Below, piece after piece: positions 39,668-48,016 of a stretch of DNA of 64,000 bases. The DNA is from JACKNG01 sp040220855 (GTDB lineage: Bacteria; Pseudomonadota; Gammaproteobacteria; Ga0077536): the NCBI GenBank assembly GCA_040220855.1, contig JAVJVZ010000073.1, positions 58,686-122,685 of the forward strand. Reading direction: 5' to 3'. Position 1 is the stretch's first letter. The number at the start of each line of letters is the position of its first letter. The notes below the pieces were generated by a model. That model was not told the DNA's origin and ran no database searches. It saw only the letters and a program-made list of their open reading frames with translations. The translations under genes and the position numbers were made by a program.

Positions 39668-40975
39668 TCAGCAATCCAGCGTGTTGCGCCGCTCCCATGC
39701 CGAGAGGTGCGCGGTATAGTCGGTCCATTCGCCCATCTTGAGCTTGATGTAGGAGGCAACCACCTCCTCGCCCCAGGCTGCCGCGATGACCTTGTTCTTC
39801 TCGAGCAGGCGCAGCGCGTCGAGCAGCGTCGCCGGCAGTCGCGGCGCCGACTTGATCTTGTGACCCTCGGTGTACATGTTCACGTGCACGGGCTTGCCCG
39901 GATCGCGCTTGTTGTCGATGCCGTCGAGGCCTGCCGCGAGCACCGCCGCCTGCGCGAGGTAGGGGTTGGTCGAACCGTCCATCAGGCGCAGTTCGAAACG
40001 CCCGGCATCGGGTACGCGAATCATGTGGGTGCGGTTGTTGCCGGCATAGGTGACGGCATTCGGCGACCACGTCGCGCCCGAACTCGTCACCGGCGCGTTG
40101 ATGCGCTTGTAGCTGTTGACCGTCGGGTTGAATACCGCGCAGAGCGCCTGCGCGTTGTGCAGGATGCCACCGAGGAACTGATAAGCGAGCGGCGACAGGC
40201 CGAGCTCGTCACGGTTACCGAGAAAGAGATTCTTGCGCCCGGCCTTGTCCCACAACGAGACGTGGGTATGGCATCCGTTGCCGGTGAGATTGGCGAACGG
40301 CTTCGGCATGAAGGTCGCGCGCAGGCCGTGATTCTCGGCGATGGTCTTGACCATGTACTTGAAGAACACGTGCCGATCGGCGGTGACGAGGGCGTCGTCG
40401 TAGTCCCAATTCATCTCGAACTGGCCGTTGGCGTCCTCGTGGTCGTTCTGGTACGGCCCCCAGCCGAGCGTCTGCATGGCATCGCAGATCTCGCGGATGA
40501 CCGGGAAGCGGCGCATCAGGGCCTGCTGGTCGTAGCAGGGCTTGGCCTGCATGTCGGCCGGGTCGGAGATGTCGCTGCCATCCGGCGTGATGAGGAAGTA
40601 CTCGCACTCGACGCCGGTCTTCATTCGGTAGCCGGCTGCCGCCGCGCGCGCAACCTGGCGGCGCAGCACGGTGCGCGGCGCGGCCTCCACCTCGACGCCG
40701 TTCATCCACAGGTCCGCTGCCACCCACGCCACTTCCGGGTTCCACGGCAACTGCGTGAGGCTGGCCGCGTCGGGCACGGCGAAGAGGTCCGGGTCGGCCG
40801 GCGTCATGTCGAGCCAGGCGGCGAAGCCGGCAAAGCCCGCGCCGTCCTTCTGCATGCCCTTGATCGCGCTCGCCGGCACCAGCTTCGCCCGCAGGACGCC
40901 GAACATGTCGACGAAGCTGACGAGAAAGTACTTGATACCCTTGCTCTTCGCGGCCTGTGCCAGATCGGTTGCCAT
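39668..40975 (-). CDS. gmaS: Gamma-glutamylmethylamide synthetase (glutamine-synthetase fold)
   Basis: The 435-residue protein is a type III-like glutamine synthetase: GVECEYFLITPDG, GPYQNDHEDANGQFEMNW, GNGCHTHVSLWDK and RFELRLMDGSTNPYL are its metal and nucleotide site segments. The start KSKGIKYFLVSFVDMFGVLR is typical of GMAS. It joins methylamine to glutamate using ATP. Placement between mgsC and mgdA supports this over ordinary ammonia assimilation. It lies 50 bases after mgsC and is part of one minus-strand operon with mgsA, mgsB, mgsC, mgdA, mgdB and mgdC. Confidence 0.94.
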   Translation of the reverse strand: MATDLAQAAKSKGIKYFLVSFVDMFGVLRAKLVPASAIKGMQKDGAGFAGFAAWLDMTPADPDLFAVPDAASLTQLPWNPEVAWVAADLWMNGVEVEAAPRTVLRRQVARAAAAGYRMKTGVECEYFLITPDGSDISDPADMQAKPCYDQQALMRRFPVIREICDAMQTLGWGPYQNDHEDANGQFEMNWDYDDALVTADRHVFFKYMVKTIAENHGLRATFMPKPFANLTGNGCHTHVSLWDKAGRKNLFLGNRDELGLSPLAYQFLGGILHNAQALCAVFNPTVNSYKRINAPVTSSGATWSPNAVTYAGNNRTHMIRVPDAGRFELRLMDGSTNPYLAQAAVLAAGLDGIDNKRDPGKPVHVNMYTEGHKIKSAPRLPATLLDALRLLEKNKVIAAAWGEEVVASYIKLKMGEWTDYTAHLSAWERRNTLDC

Positions 40976-41025
40976 GCTGCTTGTCCTCCTGTTGCCGGCT
41001 CCGGTGGGATTGCGCGCGGGGCGCG

Positions 41026-42378
41026 TCAGAACTTGCCGCGCCCGGGAATCCAGTCGGTGCCGGCGAGCGGCACCCCGGCCATCGCCGCCGCCTCGATGGT
41101 CAGCGCGACGAGATCCTGGGGCTCGAGGTTGTGCACGTGGCTCTTGCCGTTGGCGCGCGCCAGAGTCTGCGTCTCGAGCGTGAGCACGTTGAGATAATTG
41201 GCCAGGCGGCGACCGCCGAGCACGGGGTCGAAGCGCGCTGCGAGCGCGTCGTCCTGGGTCGAGATGCCAACCGGGTCGCGGCCCTCGTGCCAGTCGTCGT
41301 AGTAGCCGGCCGAGCTGCCGATACGGTTGTAGTCGTCCTCGAAATCCGGCGCGTTGTCGCCGAGCGCGATCAGCGCGGCGACACCGATGGAGACCGCGTC
41401 GGCACCCATCGCCAGCGCCTTGGCGACGTCGGCGCCGCTGCGGATGCCGCCGGAGACGACCAGCTGGACCTTGCGGTGCATGTCCATCTCCTGCAGCGCC
41501 TCCACCGCCTGGCGCAAGGCCGGCAGGGTCGGGATGCCGACGTGCTCGATGAATACGTCCTGCGTCGCCGCGGTACCACCCTGCATGCCATCGAGCACGA
41601 TGACGTCGGCGCCCGCCTTCACCGCGAGCATGGTGTCGTAGTAGGTCCGGGCGGCGCCGATCTTGATGTAGATCGGCTTCTCCCAGTTGGTGATCTCGCG
41701 CAGTTCCTGGATCTTGATCTTGAGATCGTCCGGCCCCGTCCAGTCGGGATGGCGACACGCGCTGCGCTGGTCGATTCCTTCCGGGAGGTCACGCATACCG
41801 GCCACGCGCGCAGAAATCTTCTGCCCCAGCAGCATCCCGCCGCCGCCCGGCTTGGCGCCCTGCCCGACCACGATCTCGATGGCGTCGGCGCGTCGCAGGT
41901 CGTCGGGATTCATCCCGTAACGCGACGGCAGCAGCTGGTAGACGAGAAGTTCGGAGTGCTCACGCTCCTCCGGCGTCATGCCGCCATCGCCGGTGGTGGT
42001 GCTGGTGCCGGCGAGCGTGGCGCCGCGCCCGAGCGCTTCCTTGGCGGGCCCGGACAGCGCGCCGAAACTCATGCCGGCGATGGTGATCGGAATCTTGAGC
42101 TCCAGCGGCCTGGACGCGTAGCGCGTGCCGAGCGTGACGCCGGTGGCGCACTTCTCGCGGTAGCCCTCGAGCGGGTAGCGCGACATGCTGGCACCGAGGA
42201 AGAGCAGGTCGTCGAAGCTCGGCACGTCGCGCTTGGCGCCGAAGCCGCGGATGTCGTAGATGCCGGTGTCGGCGGCGCGCTGGATCTCGGCGATCACCTC
42301 GCGCGGGAAGGTGGCCGACGGGCGCAGGCGCGAGCGCAGCTCGGTGATGTCCTCGCGGCGTGGCTTCTTAGTAGGCAT
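41026..42378 (-). CDS. mgsC: N-methylglutamate synthase subunit C (glutamate-synthase FMN domain)
   Basis: The 450-residue protein has the FMN barrel of glutamate synthase: STTTGDGGMTPEERE, EIVVGQGAKPGGGGMLLGQK, YIKIGAARTYYDT, VLDGMQGGTAAT and VVSGGIRSGADVAKALAMGA. It would join methylamine to a 2-oxoglutarate-derived acceptor to make N-methylglutamate with subunits MgsA and MgsB. The ATG at 42378 lies inside the end of mgsB (11-base overlap), so translation is coupled. Confidence 0.93.
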   Translation of the reverse strand: MPTKKPRREDITELRSRLRPSATFPREVIAEIQRAADTGIYDIRGFGAKRDVPSFDDLLFLGASMSRYPLEGYREKCATGVTLGTRYASRPLELKIPITIAGMSFGALSGPAKEALGRGATLAGTSTTTGDGGMTPEEREHSELLVYQLLPSRYGMNPDDLRRADAIEIVVGQGAKPGGGGMLLGQKISARVAGMRDLPEGIDQRSACRHPDWTGPDDLKIKIQELREITNWEKPIYIKIGAARTYYDTMLAVKAGADVIVLDGMQGGTAATQDVFIEHVGIPTLPALRQAVEALQEMDMHRKVQLVVSGGIRSGADVAKALAMGADAVSIGVAALIALGDNAPDFEDDYNRIGSSAGYYDDWHEGRDPVGISTQDDALAARFDPVLGGRRLANYLNVLTLETQTLARANGKSHVHNLEPQDLVALTIEAAAMAGVPLAGTDWIPGRGKF

Positions 42379-43057
42379 GCGCGTTGTCCACCTTGAAATT
42401 GTAGAGCTGGCGGGCGGAGCCGAAACGATGAAATTCCGCGCCGTCGGCGCCGCTGATGCCGGCCTCGGCAAGTAGCTGCTCGACCTCGCGCTTGTGCTTG
42501 TCCTTCATGCTCTTCTCGACGCAATCGGCCCCGAGCGAGGCGACGTTGCCGCGTACGTAGAGCCGCGCCTCGTAGAGCGAATCGCCGAGGGCATCGCCGG
42601 CGTCGCCGCACACCACCAGCCGGCCACTCTGTGCCATGAAGGCACTCATGTGACCGACTGCACCGCGTACCACGATATCGACGCCCTTCATGGAGATGCC
42701 ACAACGCGAACTGGCATCGCCCTCGATCACGAGCAGCCCGCCGTGCGCGGTGGCGCCGGCGTACTGCGAGGCACTGCCGGTCACGCGTACCACGCCCGAC
42801 ATCATGTTCTCGGCCACGCCCGGACCGGCGTTGCCGTGCACGGTGACGTGGGCGTACTTGTTCATGCCGGCGCAGTAGTAGCCGACGTGGCCGTCGATGT
42901 CGATCTTGCTCGGCGCATCGAGACCGACGGCGACATTGTGCGCACCGCGCGGGTTGGTCACGCGCCACTGCTCGATCGCGCTGCCGCCGTTGGCACGCTG
43001 CAGGGCCTGGTTGAGCTCGCGAATCGAGTGCGCCGCGAGGTCGAAGACTTGCGTCAC
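42368..43057 (-). CDS. mgsB: N-methylglutamate synthase subunit B (GXGXG domain)
   Basis: The 229-residue protein is the right-handed beta-helix (GXGXG) domain of glutamate synthase as a separate subunit: GYYCAGMNKYAHVTVHGNAG, SMKGVDIVVRGAVGHMSAFM, DSLYEARLYVRGNVASLGA. The start is a GTG at 43057, two bases after the mgsA stop. In NMG clusters the three glutamate synthase parts are encoded by mgsA, mgsB and mgsC in this order, as here. Confidence 0.93.
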   Translation of the reverse strand: MTQVFDLAAHSIRELNQALQRANGGSAIEQWRVTNPRGAHNVAVGLDAPSKIDIDGHVGYYCAGMNKYAHVTVHGNAGPGVAENMMSGVVRVTGSASQYAGATAHGGLLVIEGDASSRCGISMKGVDIVVRGAVGHMSAFMAQSGRLVVCGDAGDALGDSLYEARLYVRGNVASLGADCVEKSMKDKHKREVEQLLAEAGISGADGAEFHRFGSARQLYNFKVDNAHAY

Positions 43058-43059
43058 GG

Positions 43060-43953
43060 TCAGTGGCTCCAGCTGTAGATGCGCCCGGGTTCGGGCTCCC
43101 AGGATCGCGCCTGGTCGGCACCGGGAAGCATCGCGATGGCGCGGTACTCCGAGGCCATCGCGACCCAGGCGTCGCTCTCGGCGATCACCGCGGGCTTGCA
43201 CGCGATGGGGTCGCGCAACACCGCAAAGCCCTCGCGCGTGCCGACGGCAAAGGTGTAGAAGCCGTCGAGATCGCGCATGCCGCGCGTCAGCGCCTGCTCG
43301 AGGCTGTCGCCCTCGCGCAGCCGCCAGGTGAAGTAGCCGGCGGCGACTTCGCTGTCGTTGTCGGTCGCAAAGCGTACGCCGCGCTTCTCCAGCTCGCTGC
43401 GCAGGCGATTGTGATTGGACAGCGACCCGTTGTGCACCAGGCACAGGTCTTCGCCGGTCGAGAAAGGATGCGAGTGTTCGGTGGTGACCGCCGACTCGGT
43501 CGCCATGCGGGTGTGACCGAGCGCGTGGCTCGCACGCATGGAGGCGACGTCGAACTGCTCGATGACACGCTCGGGCAGGCCCTTTTCCTTGTAAATTTCG
43601 ATCGCGCCGCCGGAACTCAGCACGCGCAGCTGCGGAAAGCCCGCGTCGAGCCAGCTGACGAGGTCACCGAGCCATACGCTGGTCACCAGTACCGCGTGGT
43701 TGCCGTGCAGGGTGAAGCGCTCGATACCATCGAAAGCGCTCGTCAACGCGGCCTCGAAGTCGTGCCAGAAGAAGCCGGCCGGGGCCAGCAGGGTGAGCTT
43801 GATGTGGCCGAAAGGCACCGCGTCGCGATATACCGCGAAGCCCGCACTGTCGGGACCGCGATCGGTCATCTCGCGCAGCATCAGAGCGAAGTGGCGGCCG
43901 AGTTCGGCTTCGAACGCGGCGGTCTTGGCGAACAATCCGACGATTCCGCACAT
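43060..43953 (-). CDS. mgsA: N-methylglutamate synthase subunit A (class II glutamine amidotransferase)
   Basis: The 297-residue protein is an Ntn-type amidotransferase with catalytic Cys2 (MCGIVGLFAKTAAF) exposed after Met removal, the class II motifs MTDRGPDSAGF and HTRMATES, and LVHNGSLSNHN with NDSEVAAGYF. It would release methylamine from gamma-glutamylmethylamide for use by MgsB/MgsC. It is the first gene of the NMG operon. Its promoter, with a perfect TATAAT, lies 39 bases upstream. Confidence 0.93.
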   Translation of the reverse strand: MCGIVGLFAKTAAFEAELGRHFALMLREMTDRGPDSAGFAVYRDAVPFGHIKLTLLAPAGFFWHDFEAALTSAFDGIERFTLHGNHAVLVTSVWLGDLVSWLDAGFPQLRVLSSGGAIEIYKEKGLPERVIEQFDVASMRASHALGHTRMATESAVTTEHSHPFSTGEDLCLVHNGSLSNHNRLRSELEKRGVRFATDNDSEVAAGYFTWRLREGDSLEQALTRGMRDLDGFYTFAVGTREGFAVLRDPIACKPAVIAESDAWVAMASEYRAIAMLPGADQARSWEPEPGRIYSWSH

Positions 43954-43974
43954 GGCGGGAGCACCTGCCCGTAG

Positions 43975-44018
43975 TTCATCTGAAGAATAAAATTATACCC
44001 AGATGAAATTCCCGGCAA
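43975..44018 (-). promoter_or_regulatory. Promoter of the NMG operon inside an 8-bp inverted repeat
   Basis: On the minus strand a perfect TATAAT (43997-43992) is preceded by TTGCCG (44018-44013) at a 15-base spacing. The perfect inverted arms TTCATCTG (43975-43982) and CAGATGAA (44000-44007) flank the -10 box with 17 bases between them. This is the place expected for an operator that blocks or recruits polymerase. The XRE-cupin protein encoded upstream is the obvious candidate to bind it. Confidence 0.7.
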
Positions 44019-44175
44019 GCATTATTTTGCGCTGCAGCGGCCCGCGCCCGCGCGACACCCGGGTGCACGCCGGTCACCGTGCGGCGCCGGTACGCCGGCC
44101 AGCGCCCCGCAACGGACCAGCCTGTCGCCGGCATCACGGCCGCGACGCGCGACCCGGGGCCGGTCGCTGCGCGGG

Positions 44176-44802
44176 TCAGTCCTCGTCGCGCGCCTTGCTG
44201 AGCACGGCGATCATGCGCACCGGCAGTTCGAGCAACTCCTCCGGGCCGTGCGCCGCCTCGGCGTCGAAGAACAGCGAATCACCGGCAGTGAGGACGTAGG
44301 TCTTCTTGCCGTGGCGGTAGAGCACGCGCCCCTCGAGCAGGTAGATGAACTCCACACCCGCGTGCTGGAAGAGCGGGAACACTTCCGACTCGTCGGTCAG
44401 CGTGATCAGGTAGGGTTCGACATTGACCCGGCTCTGGATGTTGTGACCGAGCAGGCGATATTCGTGGCCGGCCCGCGTGCCGACGCGCTCGATCACCAGG
44501 CCCTCGCCGCGGCGCACGTAGGAGCAGTCGCGTTGTTCCTCGTACTTGCGGAAGAACGCGGTGACCGGCACGTTCAGTGCGGCGGCAATGGCGGCAAGCG
44601 TGGCGAGCGAGGGCGAGCTCATGCCACGCTCGATCTTCGACATCATGCCGGCCGACAGACCGGCAAGGCTCGCCACCTCCGCTATCGTCATGCGCAGTTC
44701 CGAGCGAAAGTGCCGGATCTGCTGCCCGATAGCCTCGGCGAGACGCGCCTCGTCGTGGCGGATCCGCTCCGACAGCGCGGGCGGCCGTTCGCGCGCCGCC
44801 AT
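44176..44802 (-). CDS. XRE-family regulator with cupin sensor domain
   Basis: The 208-residue protein has a helix-turn-helix at about residues 26-85 (MTIAEVASLAGLSAGMMSKI and ERGMSSPSLATLAAIA). A cupin domain follows at about residues 125-200 (FQHAGVEFIYLLEGRVLYRH, then AGDSLFFDAEAAHGPEEL). Such proteins bind a small ligand in the cupin and control nearby catabolic genes. It sits 222 bases upstream of mgsA on the same strand and is the likely regulator of the NMG operon. Its ATG shares one base with the stop of the YbaK-like gene. Confidence 0.9.
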   Translation of the reverse strand: MAARERPPALSERIRHDEARLAEAIGQQIRHFRSELRMTIAEVASLAGLSAGMMSKIERGMSSPSLATLAAIAAALNVPVTAFFRKYEEQRDCSYVRRGEGLVIERVGTRAGHEYRLLGHNIQSRVNVEPYLITLTDESEVFPLFQHAGVEFIYLLEGRVLYRHGKKTYVLTAGDSLFFDAEAAHGPEELLELPVRMIAVLSKARDED

Positions 44803-45332
44803 CAGTCCTCAACCTCGGCGACGCGCGCAACAGGCGCCACGGTCGCGGCGCCGAGACGCACGAGATCGCCGAACGCGAGCTCGATGGTGAGCGTGCGCAG
44901 ACCGCCACCGACCAGCACCTGCTGCGTTGATTCACAGGCATCGTCGAGAATGACCTCGACCGCCGGCGTGACGCGAAACGGCCCGACGCCGCCGACCTCG
45001 AAACCGAGTTCGCTGGCGACGCGCGCCGGCTCGACCAGGCGGAGCGCGCGTCGCGAGCAGCCGGCCAGCGCGGCGACCGCGCGGTAATCGACACGTCGAT
45101 CGCAGGCGACCGCAACGAGCAGCCGCCGCGCGCCGGGCACGACCTCGAAGACCACGGTCTTCCACAGGCCCTCGGTGAGGTGGGGTACCTCGGCATGCGC
45201 CTCGGCAATGGTGCCGACTGCGGCGTGTCGGTGCACCCGGTGGGTGATGTCCGCCTGCGCCAGCTGGCGCGCGATCTCGGCTGCCGCGCCTTCGGGCGGC
45301 GCGGCAGCCTGCGGCTGGCCCACCGCGGGCAT
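44802..45332 (-). CDS. YbaK/ProX-type aminoacyl-tRNA deacylase-like protein
   Basis: The 176-residue protein has the YbaK fold, with the conserved Lys in LTEGLWKTVVFEV, and RLLVAVACDRRVDYRAVAAL and GFEVGGVGPFRV, which correspond to the substrate pocket. Relatives hydrolyse mischarged tRNAs such as Cys-tRNAPro. It lies between a tail-anchored protein gene (two-base gap) and the XRE regulator (one-base overlap), so the three form a small operon. Confidence 0.85.
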   Translation of the reverse strand: MPAVGQPQAAAPPEGAAAEIARQLAQADITHRVHRHAAVGTIAEAHAEVPHLTEGLWKTVVFEVVPGARRLLVAVACDRRVDYRAVAALAGCSRRALRLVEPARVASELGFEVGGVGPFRVTPAVEVILDDACESTQQVLVGGGLRTLTIELAFGDLVRLGAATVAPVARVAEVED

Positions 45333-45334
45333 TG

Positions 45335-45841
45335 TCAGCGGAACAGGAACCAGCCGATCAGGCCGATGATGACCAGCACGATGAGCGCGACCACCGTGCC
45401 GCTCGAGCTGCTCGCCTGCGGTGCCGGGGTGGGCGCCGGGCGCGGCTTCGGCGCCGCTTGCTCACGCGCCGGCGGCTCAACCGCCGGTGCTTCGCGTGCG
45501 GCCTCCTGGCGCGCTGGTGATGCTTCCGCCTGACCGCCGGTAATGTCGAAATCGAGACCGGCGCCGTCTTCGCCAGCGCCGCTGCCACCGGGATCGAAGT
45601 CGACGCCGGATTTCACGGCCTGCTGCTCGCCTTCACCGGTCAGATCGAAATCGAGCTGCCTTGCCGCCGGCACTTCGCCCTCGCCGGTGATGTCGAAATC
45701 GACCTGCTCACCGCTGCGCTTGCGCGCCGGCTTGAGCAGCACCTCGTGGACCTTCTCGTCGCTCGCCGCACGGGCCGGCCCGCCCTTGCCCGGAGAGAGA
45801 AAAATCTGGGTCTTCTCGTTGTCGCCTTCGTCGTTCGCCAT
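45335..45841 (-). CDS. Tail-anchored protein with four DFDITGEGE-type repeats
   Basis: I do not recognise a family. The 168-residue protein starts MANDEGDNEKTQIFLSPGKG, then carries four variants of one motif (VDFDITGEGE, LDFDLTGEGE, VDFDPGGSG, LDFDITGG) over about residues 45-105. A Pro/Ala-rich linker follows, and one C-terminal membrane segment (TVVALIVLVIIGLIGWFLFR). The acidic repeats could bind cations or a partner domain. The orientation should place the repeats in the cytoplasm. It is the first gene of a three-gene operon with the YbaK-like and XRE-cupin genes. Confidence 0.78.
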   Translation of the reverse strand: MANDEGDNEKTQIFLSPGKGGPARAASDEKVHEVLLKPARKRSGEQVDFDITGEGEVPAARQLDFDLTGEGEQQAVKSGVDFDPGGSGAGEDGAGLDFDITGGQAEASPARQEAAREAPAVEPPAREQAAPKPRPAPTPAPQASSSSGTVVALIVLVIIGLIGWFLFR

Positions 45842-45893
45842 GCGGCACGCCTCGCTGTTGATCCCGCCCCATCCAACGTGCGGGGCCCTTTCG

Positions 45894-45899
45894 ATTATA
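45894..45899 (-). promoter_or_regulatory. Perfect -10 box for the tail-anchored/YbaK/XRE operon
   Basis: TATAAT on the minus strand lies 53 bases before the ATG at 45841. A TCGACC box about 19 bases upstream is a possible -35. Confidence 0.45.
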
Positions 45900-46019
45900 G
45901 GGCCTGTCGATCGCCAGTGGTCGAGCGCGTCCAGAGTCGTCCTGACCGGTCGCCCCGTCGCGCCGACACGTGCCGGCAGGTACGGCGTGTGATGGGTGTC
46001 GCTGCTACCATGCGCGCCC

Positions 46020-46835
46020 ATGTCCGGCCCCCTGCACAAACTGCGCGCCCGTCTCACCGAAACGGTCGACTACGCCCTCGTCACCGGCGAGGCTGCCTTC
46101 GCATTGAATACCCTCATCGGCGCGCCGCTCGCGATCGTCGCCAGTGGGCGCATCTTCTGCGCTGCCTGCGGTCGCCTGACGCCGAAGAGCTACGCCCAGG
46201 GGCACTGCTACCCATGCATGCAGCGCCTCGCACGCTGCGACCTCTGCGTGCTCAAGCCCGAGACCTGCCATTACGCTGCCGGCACCTGTCGAGAACCGGC
46301 CTGGGGCGAGACCCATTGCATGACCGGACACGTCGTCTACCTCGCCAACACCTCGGCACTCAAGGTCGGCATCACGCGCGCGAACCAGCTGCCGACACGG
46401 TGGCTGGACCAGGGTGCCACCCAGGCGCTGCCCCTGCTCCGCACCACCACGCGTCACCTCGCGGGACTGGTCGAAGTGGCCATCGCACGCGAGGTCGCCG
46501 ACAAGACCAATTGGCGTGCCATGCTGCGTGGTGACGGCGCGCCCATCGACCTCGCCGCAGCTGCCACGCCCATATTGGCGGCGATCGCCGACGACCTCGC
46601 CGCCATCCGTGCCGTGCACGGCGACGACGCGGTGGCGCGGCTCGACGCCGAACCGCTCGCCATCCGCTACCCGGTGCAGCGCTACCCGCAGAAGGTCGTG
46701 TCTTACAACTTCGACAAGACCCCGCGCATCGGCGGCGTGCTCGAAGGCATCAAGGGCCAGTACCTGCTGTTCGACGGCGGCGTCGTCAACGTACGCAAAT
46801 TCACCGGTTACGAGGTCACCGTCGAGGTTGACTGA
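46020..46835 (+). CDS. DUF2797 family protein with Cys-rich zinc site
   Basis: The 271-residue protein has a cluster of Cys pairs (CAACGRLTPKSYAQGHCYPC, RCDLCVLKPETCHY, GTCREP) typical of DUF2797 and probably binding zinc. It then has HVVYLANTSALKVGITRANQ, which resembles the GIY-YIG-like stretch of the family, and ends with the conserved GIKGQYLLFDGGVVNVRKFT. The function of DUF2797 is unknown. The ATG at 46020 is chosen over one 24 bases earlier because homology starts here. Confidence 0.9.
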   Translation: MSGPLHKLRARLTETVDYALVTGEAAFALNTLIGAPLAIVASGRIFCAACGRLTPKSYAQGHCYPCMQRLARCDLCVLKPETCHYAAGTCREPAWGETHCMTGHVVYLANTSALKVGITRANQLPTRWLDQGATQALPLLRTTTRHLAGLVEVAIAREVADKTNWRAMLRGDGAPIDLAAAATPILAAIADDLAAIRAVHGDDAVARLDAEPLAIRYPVQRYPQKVVSYNFDKTPRIGGVLEGIKGQYLLFDGGVVNVRKFTGYEVTVEVD

Positions 46836-46847
46836 TCGGCGTCGCGT

Positions 46848-47627
46848 TCAGCTGATGGTGGCGCCACCGTCGACGACGAAATTCTGCCCGGTGGTGAAGC
46901 TGCCGGCGCGCGAGGCGAGGTAGACGGCGATGCCTGCAACCTCCTCGGGCTCGCCGATTCGCCGTAGCGGATCGTGCTCGACGCGGCGCGCGAGGATGTC
47001 CGGGTTCTCCCACAATGCCCGCGCAAAGTCGGTGCGGATGAGGCCGGGCGAGATGGCGTTGACGCGAATGTTGTGGGGGCCGTTCTCGACCGCGAGGTTG
47101 CGCACGAGCTGCAGGTCGGCAGCCTTCGAGATGCAATAGGCGCCGAGCCGATCGTTGCCGCGCAGACCGCCAATCGAGGACACCACGATGACGGCCCCGT
47201 CGCGCCGCTCAATCATCTCCGGCAGTACGAGCTGGATCAGCCAGTGATTGGCCATGATGTTGACCCCCAGGATCTTCTCGAACGCCGAGTCGGGCAGCTC
47301 GCTCATCGGCCCGTAGGTCGGATTGACCGCGGCATTGCACACCAGGATGTCGATATGGCCGAGCTGGCGCCGCGTCTCCGTGACCAGGGCCTCGAGTGCC
47401 GGGCGCGTGCTGATGTTGGCGGGGATCGCGACCGCGCCGCCAGGCGCATCGGTGAGCTCGGCGTTGATGGCGGCGGCGACTTCCTCGCACACCTCGCCCT
47501 TGCGACTCGAAATGACCACGCGAGCGCCGTGACGCGCGAGCTCGGTGGCGATGGCACGGCCGATGCCCTTGCTGGAACCGGTGACGAGAGCGACCTTGCC
47601 GGTGAGGTCGAAGAGCTGGCTGGACAT
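46848..47627 (-). CDS. Short-chain dehydrogenase/reductase
   Basis: The 259-residue SDR has the cofactor motif TGSSKGIG, NAAVN, catalytic Ser in VVSSIGGL, and Tyr-x-x-x-Lys in GAYCISKAA. The C-terminal GEPEEVAGIAVYLASRAGSF and VVDGGATIS are typical. The substrate is unknown. It is on the same strand as the acyl carrier protein and E2 genes upstream (118-base gap) and could belong to their pathway. Confidence 0.93.
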   Translation of the reverse strand: MSSQLFDLTGKVALVTGSSKGIGRAIATELARHGARVVISSRKGEVCEEVAAAINAELTDAPGGAVAIPANISTRPALEALVTETRRQLGHIDILVCNAAVNPTYGPMSELPDSAFEKILGVNIMANHWLIQLVLPEMIERRDGAVIVVSSIGGLRGNDRLGAYCISKAADLQLVRNLAVENGPHNIRVNAISPGLIRTDFARALWENPDILARRVEHDPLRRIGEPEEVAGIAVYLASRAGSFTTGQNFVVDGGATIS

Positions 47628-47745
47628 GATGCTGGGGCTTCCTCGGATCGAACGATGATGTCCGGCGCTGGCGCCGGCGCCGCACGCGGCGCGTGCAGCG
47701 CCGGCAGTGTAACCCGGGGCGGAAGAACGTCCGGCCGGCGCCCCG

Positions 47746-47979
47746 TCAGGGCAGGTAGTCGGCCATCCCGATCAGCGTGAACAGGCGAGGATAGTCGGTC
47801 TCGGGGATGTCGGCGCCGGTCGCCTCGTGCAGGCCGACAACGAGATTGAGGAAGTCCATCGAGTCGAGATCGAGTGCGCTGCGCACATCCTCGTCATCGC
47901 CGACTGCAGTGAGTTCTGCTTCCGGGGCAATGTCGGCGAGCAGGCGTGCGACGAGTTCGCGGGTGGCGTCGATGTGCAT
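47746..47979 (-). CDS. Acyl carrier protein next to a 2-oxoacid dehydrogenase complex
   Basis: The 77-residue protein has the phosphopantetheine site Asp-Leu-Asp-Ser40-Met in SALDLDSMDFLNLVVGL and the helical ACP layout with IPETDYPRLFTLIGMADYL. It lies 37 bases after the E2 gene on the same strand. An ACP beside E1/E2 genes suggests that the E2 may pass an acyl group to the ACP instead of CoA; pathways that make acyl-ACP from pyruvate- or ketose-like donors are known. This is inference. Confidence 0.9.
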   Translation of the reverse strand: MHIDATRELVARLLADIAPEAELTAVGDDEDVRSALDLDSMDFLNLVVGLHEATGADIPETDYPRLFTLIGMADYLP

Positions 47980-48016
47980 GTCGGAACGTCCTATTGGTTG
48001 GTCAGGGCGTGGGCGC

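Noticed and set aside
44019..44175. A possible small gene or RNA between the NMG promoter and the XRE gene.
   Set aside because: GC-rich sequence with no ribosome site, conserved frame or clear hairpin with a T-tract.
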